Shown: positions 30,156 through 39,347 of the stretch, one piece after another
Layout of the letters: each line of letters begins with the position of its first letter
Position numbering within the stretch: the stretch's first letter is position 1
Source of the DNA: Betaproteobacteria bacterium HGW-Betaproteobacteria-14
GTDB taxonomy: Bacteria; Pseudomonadota; Gammaproteobacteria; Burkholderiales; Rhodocyclaceae
Direction: 5' to 3'
Length of the DNA stretch: 42,225 nt
Assembly (NCBI GenBank): GCA_002840845.1
Contig: PHCS01000018.1
Location: 1-42,225, forward strand
Program-made: the position numbers and the translations under genes
The notes under the pieces: model-generated
Told to the model about the DNA's origin: nothing
Database searches by the model: none
The model's input: the letters and a program-made list of their open reading frames with translations, nothing else

Positions 30156-32750
30156 ATGTTGCCGACGCCCAGGGAGGCAGGCGCGACAGCCATTCAGCAG
30201 CGCATCGGCCTCCTCAAGCACGACCTCATTCAGGGTCAGGCTGCGCTCAGAACGGCTTACCAGGCCAAAAGCGACGCCATGCGCCTGCTGCGCGGCCGCT
30301 CCCAACTGGTTGATGACGTGCTCAAACTCATCTGGCAGGAAGCCCGCCTGCCGCTTGGCCTTTCCCTGGTCGCCGTCGGCGGCTATGGCCGACGTGAGCT
30401 TTACCCCGCCTCCGACATCGATTTGCTGTTTCTGCTTCCGGACGATGTCGCCCGAGAGACCGAGCGCCAGCTCGAGGGGCTGATCGGCCTCCTTTGGGAC
30501 ATCGGCCTGGACATCGGCCACAGCGTGCGCACCGTTTGGCAATGCGTCGACGAAGCGACCCGGGACATTACCGTACTGACCAATCTGCTGGAAGCCCGCC
30601 TGCTGTGCGGCAGCCGCGCCCTATTCAACGATTTCACGGGGAAAATACGTGCGCAACTCGATTCCAAGGCCTTCTTCAAGGGAAAGCGCCTGGAGCAGAA
30701 TGAACGCCACGTTCGCTATCAGGAAACGCCCTATGCGCTGGAACCCAACTGCAAGGAAAGCCCCGGCGGCCTGCGCGACCTGCAGAACATCCTGTGGATC
30801 TGCCGTGCGGCCAACCTGGGCGAGTCCTGGAGCGACCTCGCCCGGCATGGCTTCATCACTCGCGGAGAAGCGCTGCAACTGAAGAGTCTGGAAACCTTCC
30901 TCCGGCATGCCCGCATCCGCCTGCATTACCTCACCGGGCGACGCGAGGACCGGCTGCTCTTCGACCACCAGGAAGCCATCGCCGGGCAGTTCGGCATCGT
31001 AGCCGGCAAGACGCGGCGCGCATCCGAGCTGCTCATGCAGCGCTATTTCAGAACGGCAAAATCCGTCACCCAGCTCAACACCATCCTCCTGCAAAACCTT
31101 GGCGCGGAAATCTTTCCGGAGTCGAACAAGGCGCCGATCATCATCAACGACCGCTTCCAGAACGATCGCGAACTCCTGGACGTCCGTACCGAGGATGTTT
31201 TCGAGAAGCACCCCCCGGCCATCCTGGAAAGCTTTCTGATCATGCAGCAGCGGGGGGAACTGAAGGGCATGACGGCGCGTACGCTGCGCGCCCTGTGGCG
31301 AGCTCGCCGTCTCATCGGGCCTGACTTTCGACGGGATCCGCAAAACCGGGCAACCTTTTTGCAGTTCTTCCAGCAGCGGCGCGGCCTGGTGCATGAATTG
31401 CGGCGCATGAACCAGTACGGCATCCTCGGGCGCTACTTGCCGGCATTCCGCCGCATCGTCTGCCAGATGCAGCACGACCTGTTCCATGCATACACGGTTG
31501 ACCAGCACATCCTCATGGTCGTGCGCAACCTGCGGCGCTTCACCATGGCGGAATTCGCCCACGAGTACCCCTTCTGCAGCCGGCTCATCGCGGGATTCGA
31601 AAAGCATTGGCTGCTCTATCTCGCCGCCCTCTTCCACGATATTGCCAAGGGGCGCGGCGGCGACCACTCGCGGCTGGGCATGCCTGAAGCGCGACGCTTC
31701 TGCCGCGAGCACGGCATGGCCGAAGAAGACACGGCCTTGGTCGTCTGGCTGGTCCAGCACCACCTTTCGATGTCGAATGTCGCACAGAAACAGGACCTGG
31801 CCGATCCGGAGGTGGTGAGCGCTTTCGCCGCCCTGGTCGGCAACGAACGCAGGCTGACGGCACTTTACCTGCTGACGGTGGCCGACATCCGCGGCACAAG
31901 CCCAAAGGTCTGGAACGGATGGAAGGGCAAGCTGCTGGAGGACCTCTTCAACGCTGCCCTGCGGCTATTACGGGGTGCCAGCCCGCAGCAGGCACTCGGC
32001 ATCGGCGAACGGCAGGAAGAGGCGCGCCGACTGTTGCGCTATTTCGGTTTGCGCCAGGATATTGAGGAAGCCTTCTGGAAGGAACTCGATACGGTTTACT
32101 TTTTGCGACATGACGCGGAGGAAATCGCCTGGCATACGCGCACGCTCTACCATCGCCCCGCGTCGGCGCAACCGGTGGTGAAGGCGCGGCTGCCCCACAT
32201 CGGGGAAGAAGGCCTTCAGGTCATGGTCTATGTGCCCGACCAGCCTCATCTCTTCGCCCGGCTTTGCGGCTTCTTCAGCCGCCTCGGCTACAGCATAGTC
32301 GAGGCAAAAATCCACACCACGCACCATGGCTATGCGCTGGACAGCTTCATGCTGCTCGACCCGGACGGCGCGCTGGCCTATAGGGACATGATCAGCCTCA
32401 TCGAACACGATCTATCCGAAAAACTGGCTTCTGGAACCGTGTCGGAACAGGTTTCCGGTGGCCGGCTGTCGCGCCAGATGCGGAATTTTCCCATCACTCC
32501 GGAAGTGCAGATCCATTCCACGGAGAAGACCGGCCAGTGTCTGCTATCGATCATTGCGGCAGACCGGCCAGGCCTGCTGTTTACCGTCGCCAGCACGCTT
32601 GATGCGCACGATATCAATATACACACGGCCAAGATCGCCACCCTGGGCGAGCGCGTCGAGGACACCTTCCTCATCAGTGGCGCCGAACTGGCCAAGACTG
32701 CCGCATTGCTGCGGCTGGAAACCGAGTTGCTGGCGAAGCTTCAAGTCTGA
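30156..32750 (+). CDS. glnD: bifunctional uridylyltransferase/uridylyl-removing enzyme
   Basis: An 864-residue nitrogen sensor that uridylylates and deuridylylates PII proteins in response to glutamine. The nucleotidyltransferase motif GGYGRRELYPASDIDLL has D87 and D89. The HD hydrolase domain has LFHDIAKG with H494-D495. Two C-terminal ACT domains begin near residue 687 (LQVMVYVPDQPHLFARL) and 795 (LLSIIAADRPGLLFTV) and bind glutamine. Full length for the family. It follows map by 1 nt and its 3' end overlaps the convergent thpR by 10 nt. Confidence 0.97.
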   Translation: MLPTPREAGATAIQQRIGLLKHDLIQGQAALRTAYQAKSDAMRLLRGRSQLVDDVLKLIWQEARLPLGLSLVAVGGYGRRELYPASDIDLLFLLPDDVARETERQLEGLIGLLWDIGLDIGHSVRTVWQCVDEATRDITVLTNLLEARLLCGSRALFNDFTGKIRAQLDSKAFFKGKRLEQNERHVRYQETPYALEPNCKESPGGLRDLQNILWICRAANLGESWSDLARHGFITRGEALQLKSLETFLRHARIRLHYLTGRREDRLLFDHQEAIAGQFGIVAGKTRRASELLMQRYFRTAKSVTQLNTILLQNLGAEIFPESNKAPIIINDRFQNDRELLDVRTEDVFEKHPPAILESFLIMQQRGELKGMTARTLRALWRARRLIGPDFRRDPQNRATFLQFFQQRRGLVHELRRMNQYGILGRYLPAFRRIVCQMQHDLFHAYTVDQHILMVVRNLRRFTMAEFAHEYPFCSRLIAGFEKHWLLYLAALFHDIAKGRGGDHSRLGMPEARRFCREHGMAEEDTALVVWLVQHHLSMSNVAQKQDLADPEVVSAFAALVGNERRLTALYLLTVADIRGTSPKVWNGWKGKLLEDLFNAALRLLRGASPQQALGIGERQEEARRLLRYFGLRQDIEEAFWKELDTVYFLRHDAEEIAWHTRTLYHRPASAQPVVKARLPHIGEEGLQVMVYVPDQPHLFARLCGFFSRLGYSIVEAKIHTTHHGYALDSFMLLDPDGALAYRDMISLIEHDLSEKLASGTVSEQVSGGRLSRQMRNFPITPEVQIHSTEKTGQCLLSIIAADRPGLLFTVASTLDAHDINIHTAKIATLGERVEDTFLISGAELAKTAALLRLETELLAKLQV

Positions 32751-33274
32751 CCGAGCGGCCAGCGCTCCAGGATGTGGTAGTGCGCCCCTTCCGGCGCAAG
32801 TCCCGATTCAGCCAGCACGAAATCCCGTACGGGCCATTCGATGTTCAGGCTTGCATCGGGCGCATCCGTCGCGCAGCGCGAATTTCGCAATAGGGTGACA
32901 TGGGCCGCAAACGGCCTTTCCTCCGTGCGGAACCCTCCAGACTTGAGTTGCGTGTGAAGAGAATCCGCCAGTTCCAATAGTCCGGATGGCACCATGCTGG
33001 CAAATGCCCAGACGATCCTTTTGCGCCGCTGGCACTGCAGACGATCGAACGCCATGTCGAATATGGGCAGCTTGACCGTGCTCGCAATTGCGCACAGCGC
33101 GGCAAGACGATCCGGCGCGATGCCGCCCATGAAAGCCAGGGTCAAATGCAGGGTTTCGCGGCGCATGCGGCGTCCGCCGAAGGTTTTCCTCGCCTGCCGT
33201 CCAACTGCATCGAACTGCCGCGCGATCTCTTCTTCAGGCCAAAGCGCGAAAAAAACACGACGTTCAGCCGCCAT
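32741..33274 (-). CDS. thpR: RNA 2',3'-cyclic phosphodiesterase
   Basis: A 177-residue member of the 2H phosphoesterase family, formerly called 2'-5' RNA ligase. Both HxTx motifs are present: H43-L-T45 in LHLTLAFMG and H125-V-T127 in AAHVTLLRN. Known relatives open 2',3'-cyclic phosphates on RNA ends. It starts inside the end of ispF (11-nt overlap), so it is probably cotranscribed with ispD-ispF. Confidence 0.93.
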   Translation of the reverse strand: MAAERRVFFALWPEEEIARQFDAVGRQARKTFGGRRMRRETLHLTLAFMGGIAPDRLAALCAIASTVKLPIFDMAFDRLQCQRRKRIVWAFASMVPSGLLELADSLHTQLKSGGFRTEERPFAAHVTLLRNSRCATDAPDASLNIEWPVRDFVLAESGLAPEGAHYHILERWPLGQT

Positions 33275-33752
33275 TGGCCCCGCGGCGTACGATCAGGGCA
33301 ATTGCCTGCGCGGCAATCCCTTCGCCCCGGCCGGTAAAACCAAGGCTTTCGGTGGTTTTCGCCTTGATGTTGATACAGCCAGGCTCGATATCCAGGTCCG
33401 CAGCTATGTTTGTGACCATGGCTGCAACATGGGGTGCCATGCGCGGGGCGCGCGCAATCACCGTAGCGTCTATATTCGCTATGCCATATCCGGCCCGCTC
33501 GACCAGGCGCGCGGCTTCGTACAGGAGTTTCCGGCTGTCGGCATCCTTGAAGCGTGGATCGTTGTCGGGAAAATGCCGGCCGATGTCGCCCAGGCCGGCT
33601 GCGCCAAGCAAGGCATCCGTGATCGCATGCAGCAGCACGTCGGCGTCGGAATGGCCGAGCAGGCCACGTTCGAAGGGAATATCCACCCCGCCGACGATGA
33701 GTTTCCTGCCCGGCACGAGGGCGTGGACGTCGAAGCCTTGGCCGATGCGCAT
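33264..33752 (-). CDS. ispF: 2-C-methyl-D-erythritol 2,4-cyclodiphosphate synthase
   Basis: A 162-residue trimeric enzyme of the MEP pathway. Zinc ligands D8, H10 (GFDVHAL) and H42 ([15 protein letters not shown]) are visible, with [10 protein letters not shown] and the C-terminal [20 protein letters not shown] 33750-33752 overlaps the ispD stop by 1 nt (TGATG); a GTG one codon upstream is the alternative. ispD-ispF adjacency is standard. Confidence 0.97.
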   Translation of the reverse strand: MRIGQGFDVHALVPGRKLIVGGVDIPFERGLLGHSDADVLLHAITDALLGAAGLGDIGRHFPDNDPRFKDADSRKLLYEAARLVERAGYGIANIDATVIARAPRMAPHVAAMVTNIAADLDIEPGCINIKAKTTESLGFTGRGEGIAAQAIALIVRRGANGG

Positions 33753-34444
33753 CACGCCGCCTTTCCTTCCTGCAATATCCTCTCCGCCAGCAGCAGATCC
33801 GCAGGATAGGTCACTTTGAGGTTGCCTGAGTCGGATGCCACCAGCAGCGGGCGATGCCCCATTGCCTCCACGGCAGCGGCCTCGTCAGTGAAGGATTCGC
33901 CGTTCACCAACGCCTCGCGCAGCAAGCCGTAGCGGAACATCTGCGGCGTCTGGGCCTGCCACAAGTGCTCCCGCGGCACGGTCGTGTCGATGCGGCGGTC
34001 CGCGCCGCAGCGCTTGAGCGTATCTGCGACTGGAACCGCAAGAATGCCGCCGACCTCGTCCTCGCTGACCTGATCGAGCAGGGCTTCAAGCTGTCCCATG
34101 GTCAAACAGGGCCGCGCAGCGTCATGCACCAGCATCCAGTCATCGCGGCCCACTTCGCCCGCGATGGCTTCCAGGCCATTCAATACGCTGTCGGCACGCT
34201 TCACCCCGCCACAACGCAGGACGGACAGTCTGGTGCCCAGGTCCGACCAGTCGAAGCGATCCCAAGCGCGATCCTGCGCTGACAGAACAACGAATACCTT
34301 GCTGATTCTCGGCGAGCCACAGAGCGTGTCGAGCGCATGCCGGATCATGGGCCGGCCGGCAAGCGAAAGGTATTGCTTGGGTCGGTCATCCCCCATGCGC
34401 AAACCGGTACCCGCAGCGGGCACCAAGGCAAACTTTCGAGACAT
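33752..34444 (-). CDS. ispD: 2-C-methyl-D-erythritol 4-phosphate cytidylyltransferase
   Basis: A 230-residue CTP-dependent enzyme of the MEP pathway. The nucleotide-binding N-terminus [20 protein letters not shown] is diagnostic, with VHDAARPCL and the [10 protein letters not shown] segment. It is the first gene of ispD-ispF-thpR, divergent from the aminotransferase across 160 bp. Confidence 0.97.
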   Translation of the reverse strand: MSRKFALVPAAGTGLRMGDDRPKQYLSLAGRPMIRHALDTLCGSPRISKVFVVLSAQDRAWDRFDWSDLGTRLSVLRCGGVKRADSVLNGLEAIAGEVGRDDWMLVHDAARPCLTMGQLEALLDQVSEDEVGGILAVPVADTLKRCGADRRIDTTVPREHLWQAQTPQMFRYGLLREALVNGESFTDEAAAVEAMGHRPLLVASDSGNLKVTYPADLLLAERILQEGKAA

Positions 34445-34539
34445 GGCGTGATTGTAATCGGATTGGAAATCAATCAGTGGCGGATCGGTCCCGCTGCGCC
34501 GGGCTCCGTGCCGGCAAATACGGCAATAAATGCGTTAGC

Positions 34540-34568
34540 TTGGGCCAGCGAGACGTCGCAGGTACAAT
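34540..34568 (+). promoter_or_regulatory. sigma-70 promoter of the aminotransferase gene
   Basis: TTGGGC (34540-34545), exactly 17 nt, then TACAAT (34563-34568), with transcription expected near 34575, about 30 nt before the ATG at 34605. It lies in the 160-bp divergent gap with ispD; nothing else is recognisable in that gap. Confidence 0.6.
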
Positions 34569-34604
34569 ACGGCCGCGTCTCTTTCCCGGATTGAATGACC
34601 TGAC

Positions 34605-35813
34605 ATGACTTCTTCCATTTTCGCAGCGGTGGAGATGGCTCCCCGCGACCCCATCCTTGGCCTCAACGAGGCTTTCAACGCCGATGCACGCGGCAACAAG
34701 GTCAATCTCGGCGTTGGCGTGTATTGCGACGACAACGGCAAGATTCCCCTGCTGGCCGCCGTGCGGGCTGCGGAAAAGACCCGACTTGAAGCCATGCCGG
34801 CCAGAGGCTACCAGCCGATCGAAGGGCCGGCCAGCTACAACCAGGCCGTGCAGAATCTCCTGTTCGGCAACGAATCTCCCCTGCTCAAGGATGGCCGCGT
34901 TGTTACCATCGAGGCGCTTGGGGGCACTGGCGCACTCAAGGTCGGCGCAGATTATCTCCGCCGCCTCTTGCCCGAGGCTGCCGTATATATCAGCGACCCG
35001 AGTTGGGAGAACCATCGCGCCCTGTTCGAGTCGGCCGGCTTCCGGGTCGAGAACTATCCCTATTATGATGCCGCCACTCGTGGCGTGAATTTCGCCGGCA
35101 TGCAATCCTGCCTGCAAGCCCTGCCGGCGGGCAGCATCGTCGTCCTGCACGCCTGTTGCCACAACCCTACCGGCGCGGACCTCTCCGAGGCGCAATGGAA
35201 GGAAGTGGTCGGGACGGTGCGCGCACGCGGCCTGGTGGCCTTCATCGACATGGCCTACCAGGGCTTTGCCGACGGCATCGAGCCGGATGCCTTGGCGCTC
35301 AAACTGTTCGCTGACTCCGGCCTGCAGTTCTTCGTCTCCAGTTCCTTTTCGAAGTCCTTCTCGCTCTACGGCGAGCGCGTCGGCGCCTTGTCCATCGTCA
35401 CGGCAAGCAAAGAGGAGTCCGTGCGCGTCCTCTCGCAGGTGAAGCGCATCGTGCGCACTAATTACTCGAACCCGCCGACCCACGGCGGCGCCGTGGTAGC
35501 TGCAGTGCTGGCCAGCCCCGAACTGCGCAAGACATGGGAGGATGAACTGGCCGGCATGCGCGACCGCATTCGCGCCATGCGCACCGGCTTGGTGGAAAAA
35601 CTCAAGGCCCGCGGCGTGTCGCAGGATTTCTCCTTCGTCGCCCAGCAGCGCGGCATGTTCTCCTATACCGGCCTGACGTCAGACCAGGTTGAGCGCCTGA
35701 AAACCGAGTTCGGCATCTATGCCGTCAGCACCGGGCGCATCTGCCTTGCTGCGCTGAACACGAAGAACCTTGATTACGTCGCGGATGCGATCGCCGCCGT
35801 CATCAAGCAATGA
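34605..35813 (+). CDS. aspartate/aromatic aminotransferase
   Basis: A 402-residue PLP enzyme of class I (AspC/TyrB type). MAPRDPILGLNEAF and the YQPIEG segment start it. HACCHNPTGADLS binds the cofactor, and the PLP lysine is K250 in SSSFSKSFSLYGERVG. RGMFSYTGL and the GRICLAAL arginine segment bind the dicarboxylate. The preferred substrate (aspartate or aromatic) cannot be decided by eye. Own promoter upstream and strong terminator downstream, so probably monocistronic. Confidence 0.93.
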   Translation: MTSSIFAAVEMAPRDPILGLNEAFNADARGNKVNLGVGVYCDDNGKIPLLAAVRAAEKTRLEAMPARGYQPIEGPASYNQAVQNLLFGNESPLLKDGRVVTIEALGGTGALKVGADYLRRLLPEAAVYISDPSWENHRALFESAGFRVENYPYYDAATRGVNFAGMQSCLQALPAGSIVVLHACCHNPTGADLSEAQWKEVVGTVRARGLVAFIDMAYQGFADGIEPDALALKLFADSGLQFFVSSSFSKSFSLYGERVGALSIVTASKEESVRVLSQVKRIVRTNYSNPPTHGGAVVAAVLASPELRKTWEDELAGMRDRIRAMRTGLVEKLKARGVSQDFSFVAQQRGMFSYTGLTSDQVERLKTEFGIYAVSTGRICLAALNTKNLDYVADAIAAVIKQ

Positions 35814-35834
35814 TCAAGAAGCGCATTTAGCTAA

Positions 35835-35860
35835 ACGGGCGCCTTGAGCGCCCGTTTTTT
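35835..35860 (+). terminator. rho-independent terminator after the aminotransferase
   Basis: ACGGGCGC, loop CTTGA, GCGCCCGT, then a run of T. The 8-bp GC-rich stem and T-tract are textbook. It also lies 14 nt beyond the end of the convergent AsmA-like gene; on that strand the T-run is weak. Confidence 0.9.
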
Positions 35861-35873
35861 CATCACGGCGGGC

Positions 35874-37646
35874 CTACCTGCTTCGCCCTGGTGTCAGCAG
35901 CGGGTCTTTTGTCGATCCGCTGATGGTCAGCGGCATTCTCAACGTGGCTGCCGAACTCTTCAGTTCCACCTCCACGCCCCCACTCACCTTTTCATTGCCG
36001 GCAATAGTGAGGTTGCCGCTGGCCTTGAACAGTCCGGAGCCGAGGCGCAAACCGCTGAGGCGGCATCCCTTCGGATCGCACTGGAGAGAGCCTGTCAGTT
36101 GTTCAAACTTCGTTTCGCCGCCACGCGTAGGCGCATTGCCGCTTCTGCGTGCAGCCTCGCCAAGGTCGAATCCCTTGACGGCACCTCGCTTCATTTCGAA
36201 GGTAGCCTCGGTATGCAACGCATCGGCCAGCTTGACGAGACTGTCCGCCTTGGCATCGAGCCGCAGGCGGGCCGTCAGTTCCCCTTCGGCAGACAGATCC
36301 GTGCCGAGGACGGCCAACAGTTTTGTTGCATTCATGTGCTGCAGGTCGAGGTTGCCTGAAAGGACAGCGCCGCCATCCCACTCGAGGGACGCCTTGCCCC
36401 CGACCAGACCCTCATAGGCCCTGCCTTCGATTCCGCTCAATTCCAGACGTGTATCCCGCAGTTCGCCCTTCGCGTCGAGCGCCAGGAAGGTCAGCATCGG
36501 CTTGAAAGGCGATTTCCAGTTGCTGCCGCTTGCGGCTATCCGATAACCCCCTCCCGCGGGCTGCAATTCAAGCTTGAGCGTGCCATCGGCGTTCTGCAGC
36601 AGGATTTTCTCGGGAGCGCCCTGGCCGCTCATCACCACCTCCCCGCCGAAGCCGCTGAACAGAATGCCGCCAACGGTCAAGCTCAGGTTGCTGAGGGAAA
36701 TGTGGCGAAGTTCCGCAGCGTTGCCGCCTGCGTCCGCCTGGGCCAGACGGCCCAGCCCCGCGCCCTTGACGCTGACCCTCTCAAGGGCCAGTTCGTTGAA
36801 GATTTTCTTCTCGCCCAGAAGCGAAAAGATGTCCGGCATGGCGCGAGCAGACGCGATGGTCAGGTGGGCATTCTTGCCGACGGTGATGTTGTGCAGAACA
36901 ATGTGCGGGCGCGGCATGAAGGAAAAGCCGATGCCGCCGACCTTCACGGGATCCCGCAACATGGCCGATGCCGTTTTCTCGATATCCGGCAGGTGGCGGC
37001 CGTAGGGGTATAGCGCCAAAGTCAGTGCCAGCAGGACGGCGACGCTGATGCAGGCGAGCAGAACAAGAATGGGCCATGAGGTGGCTCTGGCGCCGCGAAC
37101 GATCGGCTCCAGGTCGCCCGGGGCCAACGTCCGATCCTCTTTCTTGCGCGCAAGCCAGGCTCTGATCTGCGCGACCCAGTCCGGTCCCGAAGCGCTCGGC
37201 TGCTTTGGGGGCATGGGCGAAGCAGCATCATGCTGGGGTGGGGGCAGGGATTCGTATTCTGGAGCAGGAAGCTCGATCTCCTCGATGACCGGCGGAGGCA
37301 TTGACTGCGGTTCGCGTTCGGCATCGGAGGATTTCGCCGGGTCCGAATCAATCTGACGGGTGAGGATGGGCAGGTCCTCGGCGATGTCTCCCAGATCCTC
37401 AGGCGGCAGCGTGGCGCCGAAATCAAGCGGGCCGCTCGCTTCCACGATAAAGCTGCTTGCCTGCAAATCCGCCAAGGCGGCTTGGGCCGCATTTTCGTCG
37501 CCGAAACGCTTGGCCAGATCGGCCACGGTTGCATGGCCATCGACCATGATGAGGATGTTGCGCAGGTTGCGCTGGACCAGGCGTGTGCGCTGGCGCACCG
37601 CCTCTTCACCTTCCTTGGTCTTGACGAAGATCGTATTCTTGTCCAT
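35874..37646 (-). CDS. AsmA-like membrane protein with cytoplasmic N-terminal domain
   Basis: A 590-residue protein of unusual build. Residues 1-70 form a compact, probably winged-helix-like domain (MVDGHATVADLAKRFG). Residues 80-155 are a Pro/Ser/Glu-rich linker. One membrane helix (about 191-213) precedes a long periplasmic part rich in beta strands. The later half (LSGNLDLQHMNATKLLAVL, SAEGELTARLRLDAKAD, LFKASGNLTIAG) resembles the AsmA C-terminal region, found in proteins that span the envelope and affect lipid transport. Function not established. A TAGAAT -10-like box lies at 37675-37680. Single gene, converging on the aminotransferase. Confidence 0.8.
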   Translation of the reverse strand: MDKNTIFVKTKEGEEAVRQRTRLVQRNLRNILIMVDGHATVADLAKRFGDENAAQAALADLQASSFIVEASGPLDFGATLPPEDLGDIAEDLPILTRQIDSDPAKSSDAEREPQSMPPPVIEEIELPAPEYESLPPPQHDAASPMPPKQPSASGPDWVAQIRAWLARKKEDRTLAPGDLEPIVRGARATSWPILVLLACISVAVLLALTLALYPYGRHLPDIEKTASAMLRDPVKVGGIGFSFMPRPHIVLHNITVGKNAHLTIASARAMPDIFSLLGEKKIFNELALERVSVKGAGLGRLAQADAGGNAAELRHISLSNLSLTVGGILFSGFGGEVVMSGQGAPEKILLQNADGTLKLELQPAGGGYRIAASGSNWKSPFKPMLTFLALDAKGELRDTRLELSGIEGRAYEGLVGGKASLEWDGGAVLSGNLDLQHMNATKLLAVLGTDLSAEGELTARLRLDAKADSLVKLADALHTEATFEMKRGAVKGFDLGEAARRSGNAPTRGGETKFEQLTGSLQCDPKGCRLSGLRLGSGLFKASGNLTIAGNEKVSGGVEVELKSSAATLRMPLTISGSTKDPLLTPGRSR

Positions 37647-37692
37647 TTCTTATGCCAACCAAGTAATATCGCCGATTCTACACGCGTACGGC

Positions 37693-37721
37693 TTGACGCA
37701 CTTCCGCTAAATGTCTACCAT
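37693..37721 (+). promoter_or_regulatory. promoter of tRNA-Asn
   Basis: TTGACG (37693-37698), 17-nt spacer, TACCAT (37716-37721), then a GC-rich discriminator as expected for a stable-RNA promoter. The tRNA begins 16 nt further on. Confidence 0.6.
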
Positions 37722-37736
37722 TCGCGCCTCGGCAAT

Positions 37737-37812
37737 TCCCCGATAGCTCAGTTGGTAGAGCAACGGACTGTTAATCCGTGTGTCCCTGGTTCGAGCCCAG
37801 GTCGGGGAGCCA
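37737..37812 (+). tRNA. tRNA-Asn (anticodon GTT)
   Basis: A complete 76-nt cloverleaf. The acceptor TCCCCGA pairs with TCGGGGA, followed by discriminator G and an encoded CCA. The D arm contains AGCTCAGTTGGTAGAGC, the anticodon stem is ACGGA/TCCGT with loop CTGTTAA and anticodon GTT at 37770-37772, and the T arm contains GGTTCGAGCC. It lies alone between the AsmA-like gene and the rnf operon end. The following 120 nt to the rnf operon hold no recognisable gene. Confidence 0.98.
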
Positions 37813-37934
37813 CCTCTCCGCAGCATATCCCTTGCAGGCCCCCTCTTCAGTCGCAGGTCAATAAAGCCATTTTAGACTTCAAATGGGCCGGCGGCGAGTG
37901 TCGCCCCGTCCCGACGCACTGCCGGTGCTTGTAA

Positions 37935-38129
37935 TTACTTGGAGTTTGTGGAGCAGGAAGTAGTGCTGCAGCCGCTTCCCGCCGAGCAGCTGCCGCAACC
38001 GCTCTCTTCTTCGCGGAAAGGGCCCAGTTCGGGATGGCGCTGCGCAAAACGCTGGTACAGCCGCTGCACGAATATGCCGCCCGCCAGGATGGCGAAGATC
38101 AGGCCAATCGTGATGAGATAGGTTCGCAT
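37935..38129 (-). CDS. small Cys-rich membrane protein at end of rnf operon
   Basis: A 64-residue protein with one N-terminal membrane helix (about 3-21), a basic cytoplasmic stretch (QRLYQRFAQRHP), and a Cys/Ser/Gly tail with C45, C48, C54 and C59. Its ATG overlaps the rnfA stop by 1 nt (TGATG), so translation is coupled to rnfA. The layout (membrane helix plus Cys-rich tail) resembles NqrM (DUF539), which helps install the Fe centre of the related Na+-NQR, and FeoB-associated Cys-rich proteins. A role in iron or Fe-S insertion into RnfA/RnfE is my inference. It is not similar to RnfB or RnfH. Confidence 0.75.
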   Translation of the reverse strand: MRTYLITIGLIFAILAGGIFVQRLYQRFAQRHPELGPFREEESGCGSCSAGSGCSTTSCSTNSK

Positions 38130-38710
38130 CACGCGCCCAGGCCGGCAAAACCCATGAAAGCCATCGACAACAGCCCCGCCAGCATGAGCGAGAGGGCGGT
38201 GCCCTGCACCACGCCCGGCACGTCGGAAAGTTGCAGGCGTTCGCGCACGCTCGCCATCAGCACCAGCGCCAGCGTGAAGCCGGCGCCGGCACCCAGGCTG
38301 AAGGCCAGGGACTGCAGGAAGCTGTATTCGCGCGCCGTCTGGAACAGCGCCACGCCGAGCACGGCGCAGTTGGTGGTGATCAGCGGCAGGTAGATGCCCA
38401 GCGCGCGGAACAGCGCCGGACTGTGCTTCTTCAGGATCATCTCGACGAGCTGCACCGCCGAGGCGATCACCACGATGTAGGCGATCAGGCGCAGGAACTC
38501 CAGGTGGAACATCGACAGCAGCAGGTTCAGGCCGAAGGCGCACAGCGACGCCACCAGCATGACAAAGGCAGAGGCCAGCCCCATCGGAAAGGCCGTGTCC
38601 ATGCGCGCGGACACGCCGAGGAAGGGACACAGGCCGAGGAACATCGCCAGCACGAAATTGTTGGCCAGCGCGGCCGAGAGAAAAATCTGGCTGAGCGACT
38701 CAGGCGACAT
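38129..38710 (-). CDS. rnfA: Rnf complex subunit RnfA
   Basis: A 193-residue integral membrane subunit of the Rnf ferredoxin:NAD oxidoreductase, with six hydrophobic helices. LANNFVLAMFLGLCPFLGVS and TTNCAVLGVALF contain the conserved cysteines that, with RnfE, hold an iron-sulfur centre in the membrane. Overlaps rnfE by 11 nt and the small Cys-rich gene by 1 nt. The symbol rsxA is the enterobacterial synonym. Confidence 0.96.
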   Translation of the reverse strand: MSPESLSQIFLSAALANNFVLAMFLGLCPFLGVSARMDTAFPMGLASAFVMLVASLCAFGLNLLLSMFHLEFLRLIAYIVVIASAVQLVEMILKKHSPALFRALGIYLPLITTNCAVLGVALFQTAREYSFLQSLAFSLGAGAGFTLALVLMASVRERLQLSDVPGVVQGTALSLMLAGLLSMAFMGFAGLGA

Positions 38711-39347
38711 GGCAGCCTTTCGATTCCGCGGGCGGAATGCCCTTCTTGCGCCTGATCGCCGCGAAAAGCAGCAGCCAGGCGCCGAGCACGAAGAATCCGC
38801 CCGGCGGCAGCACCATCACCACCCAGGGCTGGAAGTTCGCACCGAACAGCGACACGCCGAACAGCTTGCCGGCACCGAGGATCTCGCGCACGCCGCCCAG
38901 CGCGAACAGGCCGATGGTGAAGCCGATGCCCATGCCCAGCGCGTTGAGCATCGCCGTCGCCGGCGGGTGCTTCGAGGCATGCGCCTCGGCGCGGCCGAGG
39001 ATGATGCAGTTCACCACGATGAGCTGGATGAAGGCACCGAGCGCCTCGTAGAGCTCCAGGCTTACTGCCTGGATGACGTAATCGACGACGGTGACGAAGG
39101 TGGCGATGATGACGATGTAGGTGGCGATGCGCACTTCCTTCGGCACCAGCTTGCGCATCAGCGACACCAGCAGGCAGGAGCACACCAGCACGAAGGTGGT
39201 GGCGAAGCCCATGGCCAGCGCGTTCACCGCCGAGACGGTCACCGCCAGGGCCGGGCACATGCCCAGCACCATGACGAACACCGGGTTCTGGCGCCAGATG
39301 CCTTCCATGAACTCGTCGAAATTCTTTGCCTGGGAGAGGTCCTTCAT
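38700..39347 (-). CDS. rnfE: Rnf complex subunit RnfE
   Basis: A 215-residue membrane subunit related to RnfA, with opposite predicted topology. NPVFVMVLGMCPALAVTVSA and VNCIILGRAEAHASKH carry the paired conserved cysteines. Six hydrophobic helices; the cytoplasmic C-terminus is basic. Its ATG overlaps the rnfG stop as ATGA. Confidence 0.96.
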   Translation of the reverse strand: MKDLSQAKNFDEFMEGIWRQNPVFVMVLGMCPALAVTVSAVNALAMGFATTFVLVCSCLLVSLMRKLVPKEVRIATYIVIIATFVTVVDYVIQAVSLELYEALGAFIQLIVVNCIILGRAEAHASKHPPATAMLNALGMGIGFTIGLFALGGVREILGAGKLFGVSLFGANFQPWVVMVLPPGGFFVLGAWLLLFAAIRRKKGIPPAESKGCHVA

